From Marinomonas sp. TW1 (GTDB lineage: Bacteria > Pseudomonadota > Gammaproteobacteria > Pseudomonadales > Marinomonadaceae): 64,000 nt of DNA. Positions 1 through 7,980 of the stretch are shown here, piece after piece. Location of the stretch: positions 248,001 through 312,000 of the forward strand of contig NZ_JSEE01000002.1 in assembly GCF_001625355.1 (NCBI RefSeq). Direction: 5' to 3'. The notes beneath the pieces are model-generated. The model saw nothing but the letters and a program-made list of their open reading frames with translations, had not been told where the DNA came from and searched no databases. Both the position numbers and the translations under genes were made by a program. The stretch's first letter is position 1. Each line of letters opens with the position of its first letter.

Positions 1-747
1 GGCGGCGTTACCGCAAAGCGCGATAGACACCGCTTTGCCTTCTGCTGTGTATTTTTTGATGCGCGCCATCGCATCGTCTAAATCCGTCGCTTGCTCATCC
101 ACATAACGAGTACGCAAACGGAAATCGATACGGCTTTGCTGGCATTCAATGTTCAGTGAACAAGCCCCTGCCAAGGTCGCCGCCAAGGGTTGTGCGCCAC
201 CCATCCCCCCTAGACCTGCGGTTAATACCCAACGACCAGTTAAGTCACCATCATAATGCTGACGACCTGCCTCAACAAACGTCTCATAAGTGCCTTGCAC
301 TATGCCTTGGCTACCAATGTAGATCCACGAACCTGCCGTCATCTGACCATACATTGCCAAACCTTTGGCATCCAACTCATTGAAGTGTTCCCAGTTCGCC
401 CAATGCGGCACTAGGTTAGAGTTGGCAATCAACACACGCGGGGCATTCGAATGGGTCTTAAATACTCCGACAGGCTTACCCGATTGCACCAATAGGGTTT
501 CGTCTTCTTCCAAATTCGTTAATGACTCAACAATTTTGTCATAACATTCCCAATCCCGTGCCGCTCGGCCAATACCGCCATACACCACCAGTTCTTCTGG
601 GTTTTCAGCCACATCCGGATCAAGGTTATTCATTAGCATGCGCATGGGCGCTTCGGTAAACCAGGACTTTGCCGTTAAGGTGTTCCCAGTCGCGGCTTTT
701 ACTACGCCAGCCCGGTAACGTTTGTGAGAAGTATTAGAATGAGCCAT
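1..747 (-). CDS. hutU: Urocanate hydratase, N-terminal part (cut by window edge)
   Basis: The reverse strand is open from an ATG at 747 down to the window edge, giving about 249 N-terminal residues of urocanate hydratase (urocanase). This cytosolic NAD-dependent enzyme converts urocanate to imidazolonepropionate, the second step of histidine breakdown. Family-typical stretches are visible, including [20 protein letters not shown], a [10 protein letters not shown] segment, [35 protein letters not shown] and the glycine-rich [15 protein letters not shown] nucleotide-binding segment. The gene is divergent from hutF, and a HutC-type operator lies 42 bp upstream of its start, so histidine or urocanate induction is expected. 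The C-terminal half is outside the window, so intactness cannot be judged. Confidence 0.96.
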   Translation of the reverse strand, partial: MAHSNTSHKRYRAGVVKAATGNTLTAKSWFTEAPMRMLMNNLDPDVAENPEELVVYGGIGRAARDWECYDKIVESLTNLEEDETLLVQSGKPVGVFKTHSNAPRVLIANSNLVPHWANWEHFNELDAKGLAMYGQMTAGSWIYIGSQGIVQGTYETFVEAGRQHYDGDLTGRWVLTAGLGGMGGAQPLAATLAGACSLNIECQQSRIDFRLRTRYVDEQATDLDDAMARIKKYTAEGKAVSIALCGNAA

Positions 748-788
748 CTTATTCACCTTTTGGTCATTTTAGTCTGTTGATCTTTTAA

Positions 789-800
789 ATGTATATACAA
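789..800. promoter_or_regulatory. HutC-type operator upstream of hutU
   Basis: The sequence reads ATGTATATACAA, with the perfect 10-bp palindrome TGTATATACA at 790-799. This is the core of the hut operator known for HutC repressors of Pseudomonas and enteric bacteria. It lies about 42 bp before the hutU start, where a repressor would block the promoter. A second copy sits before hutF. Confidence 0.75.
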
Positions 801-973
801 CTTAAAACAAAGATAGTGAGTTCGTTTTTTAGATGCAAGTTATTTTTCGACCAAATCTGCGAAAAATAGACTATAAATTGATCAAAGAAAACACCAACAT
901 TCCTTAAAATAAATAAAATCAGTGACATATCAAGAGGATAAAAACCATCCAGGATTGAAGATGAAATTACGAC

Positions 974-985
974 TTGTATATACAA
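974..985. promoter_or_regulatory. HutC-type operator upstream of hutF
   Basis: The 12-bp perfect palindrome TTGTATATACAA has the same core TGTATATACA as the site near hutU. It lies about 50 bp before hutF. Each of the two divergent hut transcripts therefore has its own operator in the 287-bp gap, and hutC itself is encoded about 2.9 kb away. Confidence 0.75.
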
Positions 986-1034
986 TATTTTTTGAATTAG
1001 ACTTGAAGGGTTAACATTAACTAGGCTAAAGACG

Positions 1035-2420
1035 ATGCATCACACTCAACCGATCCAACACTTTTTTGCCAAACAGGCATTGCTACAAACTGGCTGGGCT
1101 GAAAATGTGCTGTTTGCCGTCCAAGGGGGTCATTTTCTGTCGGTCACGGCAAACAGTCAGGCGACTGCAGACAGTACGCTTTTATCAGGACCAGTCTTAC
1201 CCAGCATGCCAAATTTGCACTCCCACGCGTTTCAGCGAATCATGGCGGGCATGGCGGAAGTCTGCTTGAACCCTGATGACAGTTTCTGGAGTTGGCGTGA
1301 CCTGATGTATAAGATCGTGCAAAAGCTCTCACCTGAAGACGCAAGAATCATCGCCAGCCAGCTTTATATCGACATGCTAAAAGCCGGTTACACACAAGTG
1401 GGGGAGTTTCATTATTTGCACCATGATCTCGGTGGACAGCCTTATGCGGATCCAGCCGAAATGTCAAAACAGATACTGGCCGCGGCAGAAGAATCCGGCA
1501 TCGGGCTCACTTTATTGCCCGTACTCTATGCTCACTCTGGCTTTGGCGGGCAAGCACCCAATGCTGGACAGGCACGCTTTGTCCATTCCACTGACGACTA
1601 CCTCGCGCTTTTTCAACAAGGTGAGTACAGCTTAAAATCCCATCCCTTGCACCAGATGGGAGTTTGTTTCCATTCACTAAGAGCGGTAACCAAAGAACAA
1701 ATACAACAAGTACTGCCCGCCTTGGATTCACACTACCCCATTCATATCCACATTGCCGAACAACAAAAAGAAGTGAATGACTGCTTAGCATGGAGTGATC
1801 AACGACCGGTTGAATGGTTGCACAATGAAATCGGTTTAAACGAACGCTGGTGTTTGGTTCATGCTACCCACTTAACCGATGTCGAGCGCCAAGTCATTGC
1901 AACCAGTGGAGCGGTAGCAGGACTATGTCCAACCACAGAAGCGAATCTAGGGGATGGCATTTTTCCGGCGGTGGAATTCGAGCAAGACAAGGGGCGCTGG
2001 GGCATAGGCTCAGACAGCCATGTCAGTTTGTCGATTGTTGAAGAGCTGAGAACACTAGAATATGGACAACGTTTGCGCGATCAACAACGTAATCGGCTTT
2101 ATCGTCAAGGTGAAAACCGGATTGGTGACAACCTTTACCAGCAGGCTTTACTGGGCGGCAATCAAGCATGCAATGTGTCTTTTGGACTACAAGAAAAACA
2201 CCGTGCGGATTTCATCGTACTCGACCCAGACTCACCTTTTGTGGCCGCCAGTCAGCCAAAAGACTTGATCAACCGCTGGCTATTTGCCACCAACGAAAAC
2301 CTCATTAAAGAGGTTTTTGTGGCCGGCCAACACACCATTAAGAATTTTCATCATGAACAAGAAGAACAACATAAAGCCGACTTCATCAAGGTCATTAAAA
2401 AGGTGATTTACGATGCTTAA
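1035..2420 (+). CDS. hutF: Formimidoylglutamate deiminase
   Basis: This 461-residue amidohydrolase-superfamily enzyme deiminates N-formimidoyl-L-glutamate to N-formyl-L-glutamate plus ammonia. That is the step of the five-enzyme histidine pathway used by pseudomonads and relatives. Metal-ligand motifs are in the expected order: HSH near residues 62-64 (LHSHAFQR), HIH near 238-240, H277/H280 (VHATH) and D328 (GSDSHVS). The length is normal for HutF. The ATG at 1035 is the first in frame. It is divergent from hutU, and hutD begins inside its last codons (8-bp overlap), so the two are translationally coupled. The paired HutC palindrome upstream implies repression by HutC and release by urocanate. 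Confidence 0.93.
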   Translation: MHHTQPIQHFFAKQALLQTGWAENVLFAVQGGHFLSVTANSQATADSTLLSGPVLPSMPNLHSHAFQRIMAGMAEVCLNPDDSFWSWRDLMYKIVQKLSPEDARIIASQLYIDMLKAGYTQVGEFHYLHHDLGGQPYADPAEMSKQILAAAEESGIGLTLLPVLYAHSGFGGQAPNAGQARFVHSTDDYLALFQQGEYSLKSHPLHQMGVCFHSLRAVTKEQIQQVLPALDSHYPIHIHIAEQQKEVNDCLAWSDQRPVEWLHNEIGLNERWCLVHATHLTDVERQVIATSGAVAGLCPTTEANLGDGIFPAVEFEQDKGRWGIGSDSHVSLSIVEELRTLEYGQRLRDQQRNRLYRQGENRIGDNLYQQALLGGNQACNVSFGLQEKHRADFIVLDPDSPFVAASQPKDLINRWLFATNENLIKEVFVAGQHTIKNFHHEQEEQHKADFIKVIKKVIYDA

Positions 2421-3042
2421 TGACACATCAATCTTCTCGATCATAGAACAAGCGGATTACCCAATCGTGCCCTGGAAAAATGGCTTAGGGCAGACCCGAG
2501 ACATTGCCAGCCTGACGGACAAACAAGGCTTACGATACCGTATCAGTCAAGCGTCTGTGGTGGAGAACGGCTTATTCTCAGACTTTCGAGGTTTGCACCG
2601 AACACTGGTGCTGCTTTCTGGCCATGGGCTCGACATGACGCATCAGAGTAAGCTAGGTATGCAGTATGTTCAGCTAACCAAAATATTAGAGATGGCACAA
2701 TTTTCAGGCGGTGATCAAACCTTTGCCTCACTTACAGAGGGGCCCATTGAAGATTTAAACATCATGGTACGAGAGAGTGATACAAAGGCCGAAGTCAGCG
2801 CACTGCATGCGCCCACGAAGCTAATGTTTGATCCCATTCAATCAAATACGTTACTGCACGCTTTTTACTGTTCTGAGGCGTGTGAACTGTATGATGCTCA
2901 CACGGATCACTTGCATGCTATTCCCGCTCACTGTTTTATCTCTCTCGTCGATATTGAGAAGGCCTCAAAAGCCCTCAATAAAAAGCGCTTTAACTTGCTT
3001 AAAGGTCGAGTCATTCAGATCCACATCCTCAAATCGTCGTAG
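2413..3042 (+). CDS. hutD: HutD family protein
   Basis: This 209-residue cupin-like protein of the HutD family is found only in hut clusters. HutD has no catalytic role proven. In Pseudomonas it has been proposed to limit hut induction, acting as a governor of pathway flux. The family start IIEQADYPIVPWKNGLGQTRDIA and the LLSGHGLDM segment are visible. The gene overlaps the end of hutF by 8 bp and runs toward hutC, which is on the opposite strand 31 bp away. No terminator hairpin was seen in that short convergent gap. Confidence 0.88.
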   Translation: MLNDTSIFSIIEQADYPIVPWKNGLGQTRDIASLTDKQGLRYRISQASVVENGLFSDFRGLHRTLVLLSGHGLDMTHQSKLGMQYVQLTKILEMAQFSGGDQTFASLTEGPIEDLNIMVRESDTKAEVSALHAPTKLMFDPIQSNTLLHAFYCSEACELYDAHTDHLHAIPAHCFISLVDIEKASKALNKKRFNLLKGRVIQIHILKSS

Positions 3043-3073
3043 TCGATATGATCTTAATGAATCACCAGATTCA

Positions 3074-3841
3074 CTAACGTCCGAAATGACCAAACAATTG
3101 GAATCGAGATCCTGGTTGGAGTAAACGTGCAACCGTGACAATGTCTTCTCCAGACCAAGTTCGGCGCTTTATCTGCAAGCAAGGTTCTTGGGAGGTGACT
3201 TGCAAGCGCTGGCATTCTTCCGGATTAGGCAAAATGGCTTCCACCAAATGCTCGCCTTCCGTCATCGGCGCCACGCTCATCAAATACTCATAAGAGGTAT
3301 GGCTGGAAAAATCTTGCTGATCGTAATCCGGTGCCAAACTGGCGTTGACGATGCGTTCTTCGATTTGAATGGGTAAATCGTTTTCAAAGTGCAAAATAAC
3401 CGAACGAAAAATATTATGATTGGTTCTGACACCCAAACTAACGGCTTCTTCCACACTGGCTTTAGCGGATTCCAAAACCAACAGTTCCGACTTATGTTGA
3501 TGGCCCCGAGCGGCAATTTCTTCGGCGATATTGTGTACTTCAAATAACGCCGAATGGGCTTTTTTTTCCGCCACAAAAGTGCCCAAACCTTGATGACGCA
3601 CTAGGAAGCCTTCGGCAGTCAATTCACGCAATGCGCGATTCACCGTCATACGACTCACACCCAAGGCTTTGACCACTTCCAGTTCCGACGGAACGCGCTG
3701 ATTTACCGACCACTCACCAGAGGTAATTTTTAATACAATCGCCTGTTTTAACTTGGCGTATATTGGCTGCGACACATCTGGCAGATCATCAAACAGATTC
3801 GCGACATTTATTGCAGTTGGCTCAGACACAAGGCGTTCCAT
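3074..3841 (-). CDS. hutC: Histidine utilisation repressor HutC (GntR/HutC family)
   Basis: A 255-residue regulator with an N-terminal GntR winged helix (about residues 15-85; PSELEVVKALGVSRMTVNRALREL) followed by a UTRA ligand-binding domain to the end. HutC represses hut promoters and is released by urocanate. Two starts are possible: GTG at 3847 and ATG at 3841. I chose the ATG because a consensus -10 (TATAAT, reverse strand 3867-3862) would start RNA only about 10-15 nt upstream of it. There is no clear Shine-Dalgarno sequence, so the message may have a very short leader. A palindrome at 3844-3857 covers the predicted transcription start. The gene converges on hutD. Confidence 0.92.
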   Translation of the reverse strand: MERLVSEPTAINVANLFDDLPDVSQPIYAKLKQAIVLKITSGEWSVNQRVPSELEVVKALGVSRMTVNRALRELTAEGFLVRHQGLGTFVAEKKAHSALFEVHNIAEEIAARGHQHKSELLVLESAKASVEEAVSLGVRTNHNIFRSVILHFENDLPIQIEERIVNASLAPDYDQQDFSSHTSYEYLMSVAPMTEGEHLVEAILPNPEECQRLQVTSQEPCLQIKRRTWSGEDIVTVARLLQPGSRFQLFGHFGR

Positions 3842-3843
3842 TA

Positions 3844-3867
3844 ACACATGAATGTGTGCAAATTATA
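3844..3867 (-). promoter_or_regulatory. hutC promoter -10 with overlapping 14-bp inverted repeat
   Basis: On the reverse strand a perfect -10 box TATAAT lies at 3867-3862 with a weak -35 about 17 bp further up. Immediately downstream, at 3844-3857, is ACACAT-GA-ATGTGT with perfect 6-bp arms, placed on the expected transcription start and just before the chosen ATG. The position suggests an operator, but the sequence is not the TGTATATACA hut operator, so the binding protein is unknown. Confidence 0.5.
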
Positions 3868-3902
3868 CCGTTAGTCAACCAAAACAAACAATTACCACAA
3901 GA

Positions 3903-4559
3903 TTATATTGGCATCATCCATAGGGCCGCTAACCAGGACAATCCCATTAACAAGGCGAACATCACGCCCCATCTCGGCGTGCTTGCCGATACCCCAGCCT
4001 GTTTCTTGCGACCACGAACCATGGCGTCGATGAGTCGCTCTTTCAGATGCACCTCATGATAGAGCACGGCCAAAATGTGCACCGCCACCAGCCCCAATAG
4101 CCAATTGGGCAAAAAGCGATGTATCGACACGAAAAAGCTCGCTACCTCTTCCGACACCAAGCCATTAAAAGGCCCAAACCAGAAAATATCATCGCTACTA
4201 AAGAGCCCAGTTCCCCATTGCACGGATAACAAGGTCAGTAATGCCACGACCATCAAAGCGCCTAATGGATTGTGCCCAAGATAAGACTTTGGTTGACCTT
4301 GCAATAAGGACTTGGCGAAATGCCATACTCGCTTCGGTCCTCTGACAAATTGTTGAAATAAGGCATAACGGGAACCGAAAAAACCGTATAAGACTCGAGC
4401 AATGATGACGCTTGATAAGCCATAACCAAAATAGAAGTGGTACTGAAGGTAATCTTCTTCCGCTTTCCCTGTGATGATCAAGCCAGTAAATAACACCACC
4501 ATTAACCAATGGCTGAGTCGTACAGGCCAATCCCAAACTAACGTCGATTTCATTTTCAT
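3903..4559 (-). CDS. Cytochrome b561 domain membrane protein
   Basis: A 218-residue integral membrane b-type cytochrome of the cytochrome b561 / Ni,Fe-hydrogenase b-subunit-like group (COG3658 style). Four main transmembrane segments are apparent, with a last hydrophobic helix at the C-terminus. Candidate haem-ligand histidines are H17 (RLSHW), H41 (YHFYFGYG), H147 (IHRF) and H161/H168 (VAVHILAVLYHEVHLK). Such proteins move electrons between the quinone pool and periplasmic partners. No partner cytochrome c or oxidoreductase gene is adjacent, so the electron donor or acceptor is unknown. Translation may start at the ATG at 4559 or, with a better-placed AGGGGA, at 4553. Confidence 0.85.
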   Translation of the reverse strand: MKMKSTLVWDWPVRLSHWLMVVLFTGLIITGKAEEDYLQYHFYFGYGLSSVIIARVLYGFFGSRYALFQQFVRGPKRVWHFAKSLLQGQPKSYLGHNPLGALMVVALLTLLSVQWGTGLFSSDDIFWFGPFNGLVSEEVASFFVSIHRFLPNWLLGLVAVHILAVLYHEVHLKERLIDAMVRGRKKQAGVSASTPRWGVMFALLMGLSWLAALWMMPI

Positions 4560-4612
4560 CCCCTACCCGTTTTGAAAATCCCATCTTTATATTTGTAAAA
4601 CAATTAGATGAA

Positions 4613-4864
4613 GGAAGGTACGAATAAGTCTACTAAGCCTCAGTCTTCCAGAGAAATCGTCAAATAAGGCGTGACTCTGAAGGAATGTCGATACCTTTTA
4701 AAGAGTCGCAACGCAGTAGGACGTTTTCTCTGAAAGACCCGAAGAAAAGCCTGTATTCTTTGTTGAGCACCTCGACAATAGGTCAACTATTCACATTCGG
4801 CGCTCGCCTCGAATAACAGGCTTTTATCCAGATGCTGAGGCAAGAGAGCTTGTTCGCACCTTCC
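4613..4864. mobile_element. Non-autonomous element (MITE) with IS5-like terminal inverted repeats
   Basis: This 252-bp element has ends GGAAGGTACGAATAAG (left) and, read inward from the right, GGAAGGTGCGAACAAG: 14 of 16 bases match. The right end is identical to the IS5 terminal repeat as I remember it. The flanking tetranucleotides are TGAA (left) and TTAA (right), compatible with a decayed YTAR target duplication of the IS5 family. Inside, AAAAGCCTGTATTC at 4745-4758 pairs with GAATAACAGGCTTTT at 4811-4825. No transposase is encoded; the longest frame inside is about 43 codons. It fills the 400-bp gap between the cytochrome and the next gene. Confidence 0.7.
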
Positions 4865-4959
4865 TTAAACACTATGCTACAAAAGTCACCTTAGGAAAAT
4901 CCCCGCATGACATATTGCCAAAAAGCGGAGGATAAAAGAAACGTAGGCTGAAGTTCAAT

Positions 4960-5988
4960 ATGATTTTATTCGTGTTTGTTCTCGTGTGTTTAGGGCTATT
5001 ACTGACGTTCTATGCCAATGTCTTTAAAGGGCGTTTTTTCAAACGCCATCACTTGTTGGTGGACTTAGACCTAGAAACGGTTAACGAACACCTACAAGAC
5101 CTTAATAACTGGACAGATTGGTTGCCTTGGCTGCTGTTTGAAAAACAAGCGAAGATGGATTTCGAATACGCCAACCCATTATCGCCCTTACCATCTTGTT
5201 TAGTCTGGCGAGGAGATCTGATCAAGCAAGGCTCGGTGTCTTTAGAAGCCTCTCGCCCTAATGCTCAATATTATCACACACAGGTCGAAGCCCCTGCTTT
5301 CTACCCTTGCGACCTTCATTTCAACTTAGACCTAACGGAACAAAAACACGGCACCTTAATCAGCGTTCAAGTAACGGGGAAATTGCCCTTTTTAAAACGT
5401 TGGCAACAAGGTGATTATGGGATTCGAGCGGATAAAGACGCCGAATTGGCGATGCTGTTACTCAATGCCGTCCTACAAACAAAAACGTTAGACGCTATTC
5501 ATGACGTAGCACCCTTTGAGTTCTTAGCCGAAACTCAACTCGACAATTTGGATGCCGTCACGCGACCATTTACCGTCAACCACCAACCCATGTCGCAAAA
5601 AATGGATCAAGGGTTTCATGATTTAATGACCACCTTAGGCCCCGAAAATCCTCCAGCCGGTCCCAGCTTTGCACTATACCGACAAGTCGACTTAGCCAAT
5701 CATGTTTTCACCGGCCGTTTGGGCATTCCCGTGCAAAACATGACGCCTTGTGAACTTTACCCTGAACGCATCGTGTTACCCGGAGACTATTTGGCCTTAC
5801 GCTACACGGGACGTTATCAACATTTGTCTGTGGCTTGGCATGTACTCTACCAATTTATGCGCTTGCATAAGCTCAAACCCCATCGTCGCCGCGAAGGCAT
5901 CGAAATTTTTGAAGTCGGCCCAGCACATGCGGAACAACCTAAGCACTATGTCACTCGCATCTGCTTGCCAATTAAAACATTGGCCTGA
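4960..5988 (+). CDS. Membrane-anchored SRPBCC / GyrI-like effector-binding protein
   Basis: A 342-residue protein with one N-terminal transmembrane helix (about residues 1-20). This is followed by a region resembling polyketide-cyclase/START (SRPBCC) ligand-binding domains (about 30-170) and a C-terminal region resembling the GyrI/AraC effector-binding fold (about 205-335; PAGPSFALYRQVD, ending FEVGPAHAE). SRPBCC plus GyrI-like architectures occur as stand-alone small-molecule-binding proteins of unknown role. There is no HTH and no catalytic motif. It lies just after the MITE, and no strong ribosome binding site is seen before the ATG at 4960. The assignment rests on fold-type pattern only. 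Confidence 0.55.
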   Translation: MILFVFVLVCLGLLLTFYANVFKGRFFKRHHLLVDLDLETVNEHLQDLNNWTDWLPWLLFEKQAKMDFEYANPLSPLPSCLVWRGDLIKQGSVSLEASRPNAQYYHTQVEAPAFYPCDLHFNLDLTEQKHGTLISVQVTGKLPFLKRWQQGDYGIRADKDAELAMLLLNAVLQTKTLDAIHDVAPFEFLAETQLDNLDAVTRPFTVNHQPMSQKMDQGFHDLMTTLGPENPPAGPSFALYRQVDLANHVFTGRLGIPVQNMTPCELYPERIVLPGDYLALRYTGRYQHLSVAWHVLYQFMRLHKLKPHRRREGIEIFEVGPAHAEQPKHYVTRICLPIKTLA

Positions 5989-6046
5989 GGCACATTTTAT
6001 GGGACAGTTTGGGCTCCATGTTGTTTTATTCGGTTAAAAAATCCTT

Positions 6047-6259
6047 ATGTCAAAATCGCCTACATTCCTTGCCCTTATCGACAGTTTGGTTCGTATCCTA
6101 CTGACCATCATCATTTTTTACACTGTGAACTATTTTTTTGCTGTTGAAAACACGCTCATACTGGCGCTCGTTTCCGTGGTCATTGCCCATGTGGTTTTTC
6201 GAAGCGTCCTCGGCTTGTTACGTCGTCAAAAACAACCACATGGACCCGATTCAGAATAA
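6047..6259 (+). CDS. Small two-helix membrane protein, unknown
   Basis: A 70-residue protein with two predicted transmembrane helices (about residues 8-29 and 33-54) and a basic, hydrophilic tail (RRQKQPHGPDSE). It lies 58 bp after the SRPBCC-type gene on the same strand. I do not recognise the family. The hydrophobic pattern and charged tail look like a real small membrane protein rather than a chance frame, but support is limited. Confidence 0.5.
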   Translation: MSKSPTFLALIDSLVRILLTIIIFYTVNYFFAVENTLILALVSVVIAHVVFRSVLGLLRRQKQPHGPDSE

Positions 6260-6347
6260 CAGTAAACCCAATACCCCCTGATCAGCACGACATAGGCTCA
6301 ATGGATGAATCACCTTGTCGTTTAGATTCATTCGACAAGAGTTAGCT

Positions 6348-7652
6348 ATGAACACACTATATCCACAACACCTTTCCACTCTTATGCAGCGCTATGAGAA
6401 CGCCATGGCGCACTTTAAGTTAGAGGCGATCGTCATTGCATCAGGGCATAAAACCTATTATTTCCAAGACGATCACAGTCACCCATTTCATGCTTATTCA
6501 GGGGCACAGCAATGGCTGCCGTTTGACGCTGGGGCAGATGTCTTCCTGATTATCCAGCCAGGACAGAAGCCCACCCTAGTCTGGCCAATTCGAGATGACT
6601 TCTGGCATGCGCCCAATCCCGTTCCGGAAGGAGAATGGCAAGATTACTGGCACATTACGCCTGCCCGTCGTGACGATAAATGGTGGCAAAACCTGCCTAA
6701 GCAATCCGCTTGGCTAGGACCAAAGTCAGACTTAGAAAAACTGGATATCGCCGCCTGTGATGGCTTAAACGCCTACGTCGACTTTGCCAAAGCGGTAAAA
6801 ACACCGTTTGAAATCCAAGCACTACAACAGGCAAGCCAATCGGCTGTGCATGGTCACCTTGCCGCCAAGCAGGCATTTTTGGCAGGTCAAAGCGAGTTAG
6901 ACATTCACCTTGCGTTTTTATCCGCGAGTCAACAAACTTCGACCCAAGAGCCTTATCCGGGCATCGTGGGATTAAACGAACATGCGGCCGTTTTGCACTA
7001 TGAACACAAAGCCATTCACGCTGTACCGGATTCTCGTACCCTGCTGATTGATGCCGGTGCCAGCTGTCATGGCTATGCCAGTGACATTACCCGCACCTAT
7101 ACACGTCACCAAGACGATTTCTCTGCTCTGATAACCGGGCTAGATACCTTAGAACAAAGCCTATGCCAGCAAGCAACAACAGGCGTGGCATTTCGAGACG
7201 TACACCAGTCCTGTCTAGTCGGTGTGGCGCAGCTGCTGAACGACCATCAAATCTGTTCATTAAGCATTGAAGAGCAACTTGAAAAACGCATTCCGCAAGT
7301 CTTCTTCCCTCACGGTTTGGGGCATTTATTGGGTTTGCAGGTACACGATGTGGGGGGCCACCAAGTTGACTCATCAGGGCAGCTGAGCTTGCCCGACGAT
7401 CACGCTCCCTTTCTACGACTTACTCGAACCTTGGAAGAAGACATGGTCATCACCATTGAACCCGGTCTGTATTTCATTCCCATGTTAATCGAGAAGATGC
7501 AAGCCGAAGTCCCTCATCATGGCTGCGATCTAAAACGCATTCAACATTTTATACCCTACGGCGGTATTCGTATTGAGGATAATGTACAAATCAAATCCCA
7601 GTCATCGGTGAATTTGACTCGTGACACTTTTCAAGCAGCAGGTTCGACCTAA
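6348..7652 (+). CDS. pepQ: Xaa-Pro dipeptidase PepQ
   Basis: A 434-residue M24-family metallopeptidase that splits dipeptides with C-terminal proline and can also act on organophosphate triesters. All five metal ligands expected for the pita-bread fold are seen: D235 and D246 (LLIDAGASCHGYASDITR), His in PHGLGH (322-326), E371 (ITIEPGLYF) and E410 (GGIRIEDNV). The frame is open from 6315, but the ATG at 6348 matches the family start (MNTLYPQHL) and has AAGAG upstream. The length is close to the 443 residues of E. coli PepQ. A hairpin terminator follows about 100 bp downstream. Confidence 0.93.
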   Translation: MNTLYPQHLSTLMQRYENAMAHFKLEAIVIASGHKTYYFQDDHSHPFHAYSGAQQWLPFDAGADVFLIIQPGQKPTLVWPIRDDFWHAPNPVPEGEWQDYWHITPARRDDKWWQNLPKQSAWLGPKSDLEKLDIAACDGLNAYVDFAKAVKTPFEIQALQQASQSAVHGHLAAKQAFLAGQSELDIHLAFLSASQQTSTQEPYPGIVGLNEHAAVLHYEHKAIHAVPDSRTLLIDAGASCHGYASDITRTYTRHQDDFSALITGLDTLEQSLCQQATTGVAFRDVHQSCLVGVAQLLNDHQICSLSIEEQLEKRIPQVFFPHGLGHLLGLQVHDVGGHQVDSSGQLSLPDDHAPFLRLTRTLEEDMVITIEPGLYFIPMLIEKMQAEVPHHGCDLKRIQHFIPYGGIRIEDNVQIKSQSSVNLTRDTFQAAGST

Positions 7653-7757
7653 TAGCAAAGAAAAACAGTCCGACACCAGAGGACGAACAGAAAGAAGTGA
7701 TCTGATTTTTGGCTTGAATACGGTGTCGGGACGCACTGTTTTGCATATTATGAGAGG

Positions 7758-7793
7758 AAAAATGGCTTTTTCATGTCGAAAGGCCATTTTTTT
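7758..7793 (+). terminator. Rho-independent terminator after pepQ
   Basis: AAAAATGGC at 7758-7766 pairs with GCCATTTTT starting at 7784, followed by a run of seven T. It is suited to ending pepQ transcripts about 105 bp after the stop codon. Confidence 0.75.
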
Positions 7794-7831
7794 CAAGAGT
7801 TTCCTATAACGAAACCCATCTAAAATGAGTA

Positions 7832-7965
7832 AAATAAGGCGCTTGATAGTGCCTTATTTCGTTCACTACTCATAAGCTAAATAATCGACGTGGGCGATTA
7901 TTTATTCGTTCTAATACAAAAAATTATAATAATATTTCGACCTTAGTTGATGTGCTCAACTAAGG
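7832..7965. promoter_or_regulatory. Three consecutive perfect hairpins in the tctC leader region
   Basis: Hairpin 1: AAATAAGGC 7832-7840 with GCCTTATTT 7851-7859. Hairpin 2: AAATAATCG 7879-7887 with CGATTATTT 7895-7903. Hairpin 3: CCTTAGTTGA 7941-7950 with TCAACTAAGG 7956-7965. All stems are perfect. The third ends just before the ribosome binding site (CGGAGA) of tctC. These could be operators or RNA control structures for the transporter operon. Which of them is transcribed is not clear. Confidence 0.5.
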
Positions 7966-7980
7966 CTAACCGGAGACAGC

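Noticed and set aside
4687..4818. 43-codon + strand frame inside the MITE
   Set aside because: No ribosome binding site or protein similarity; it is explained by the inverted-repeat structure of the element.
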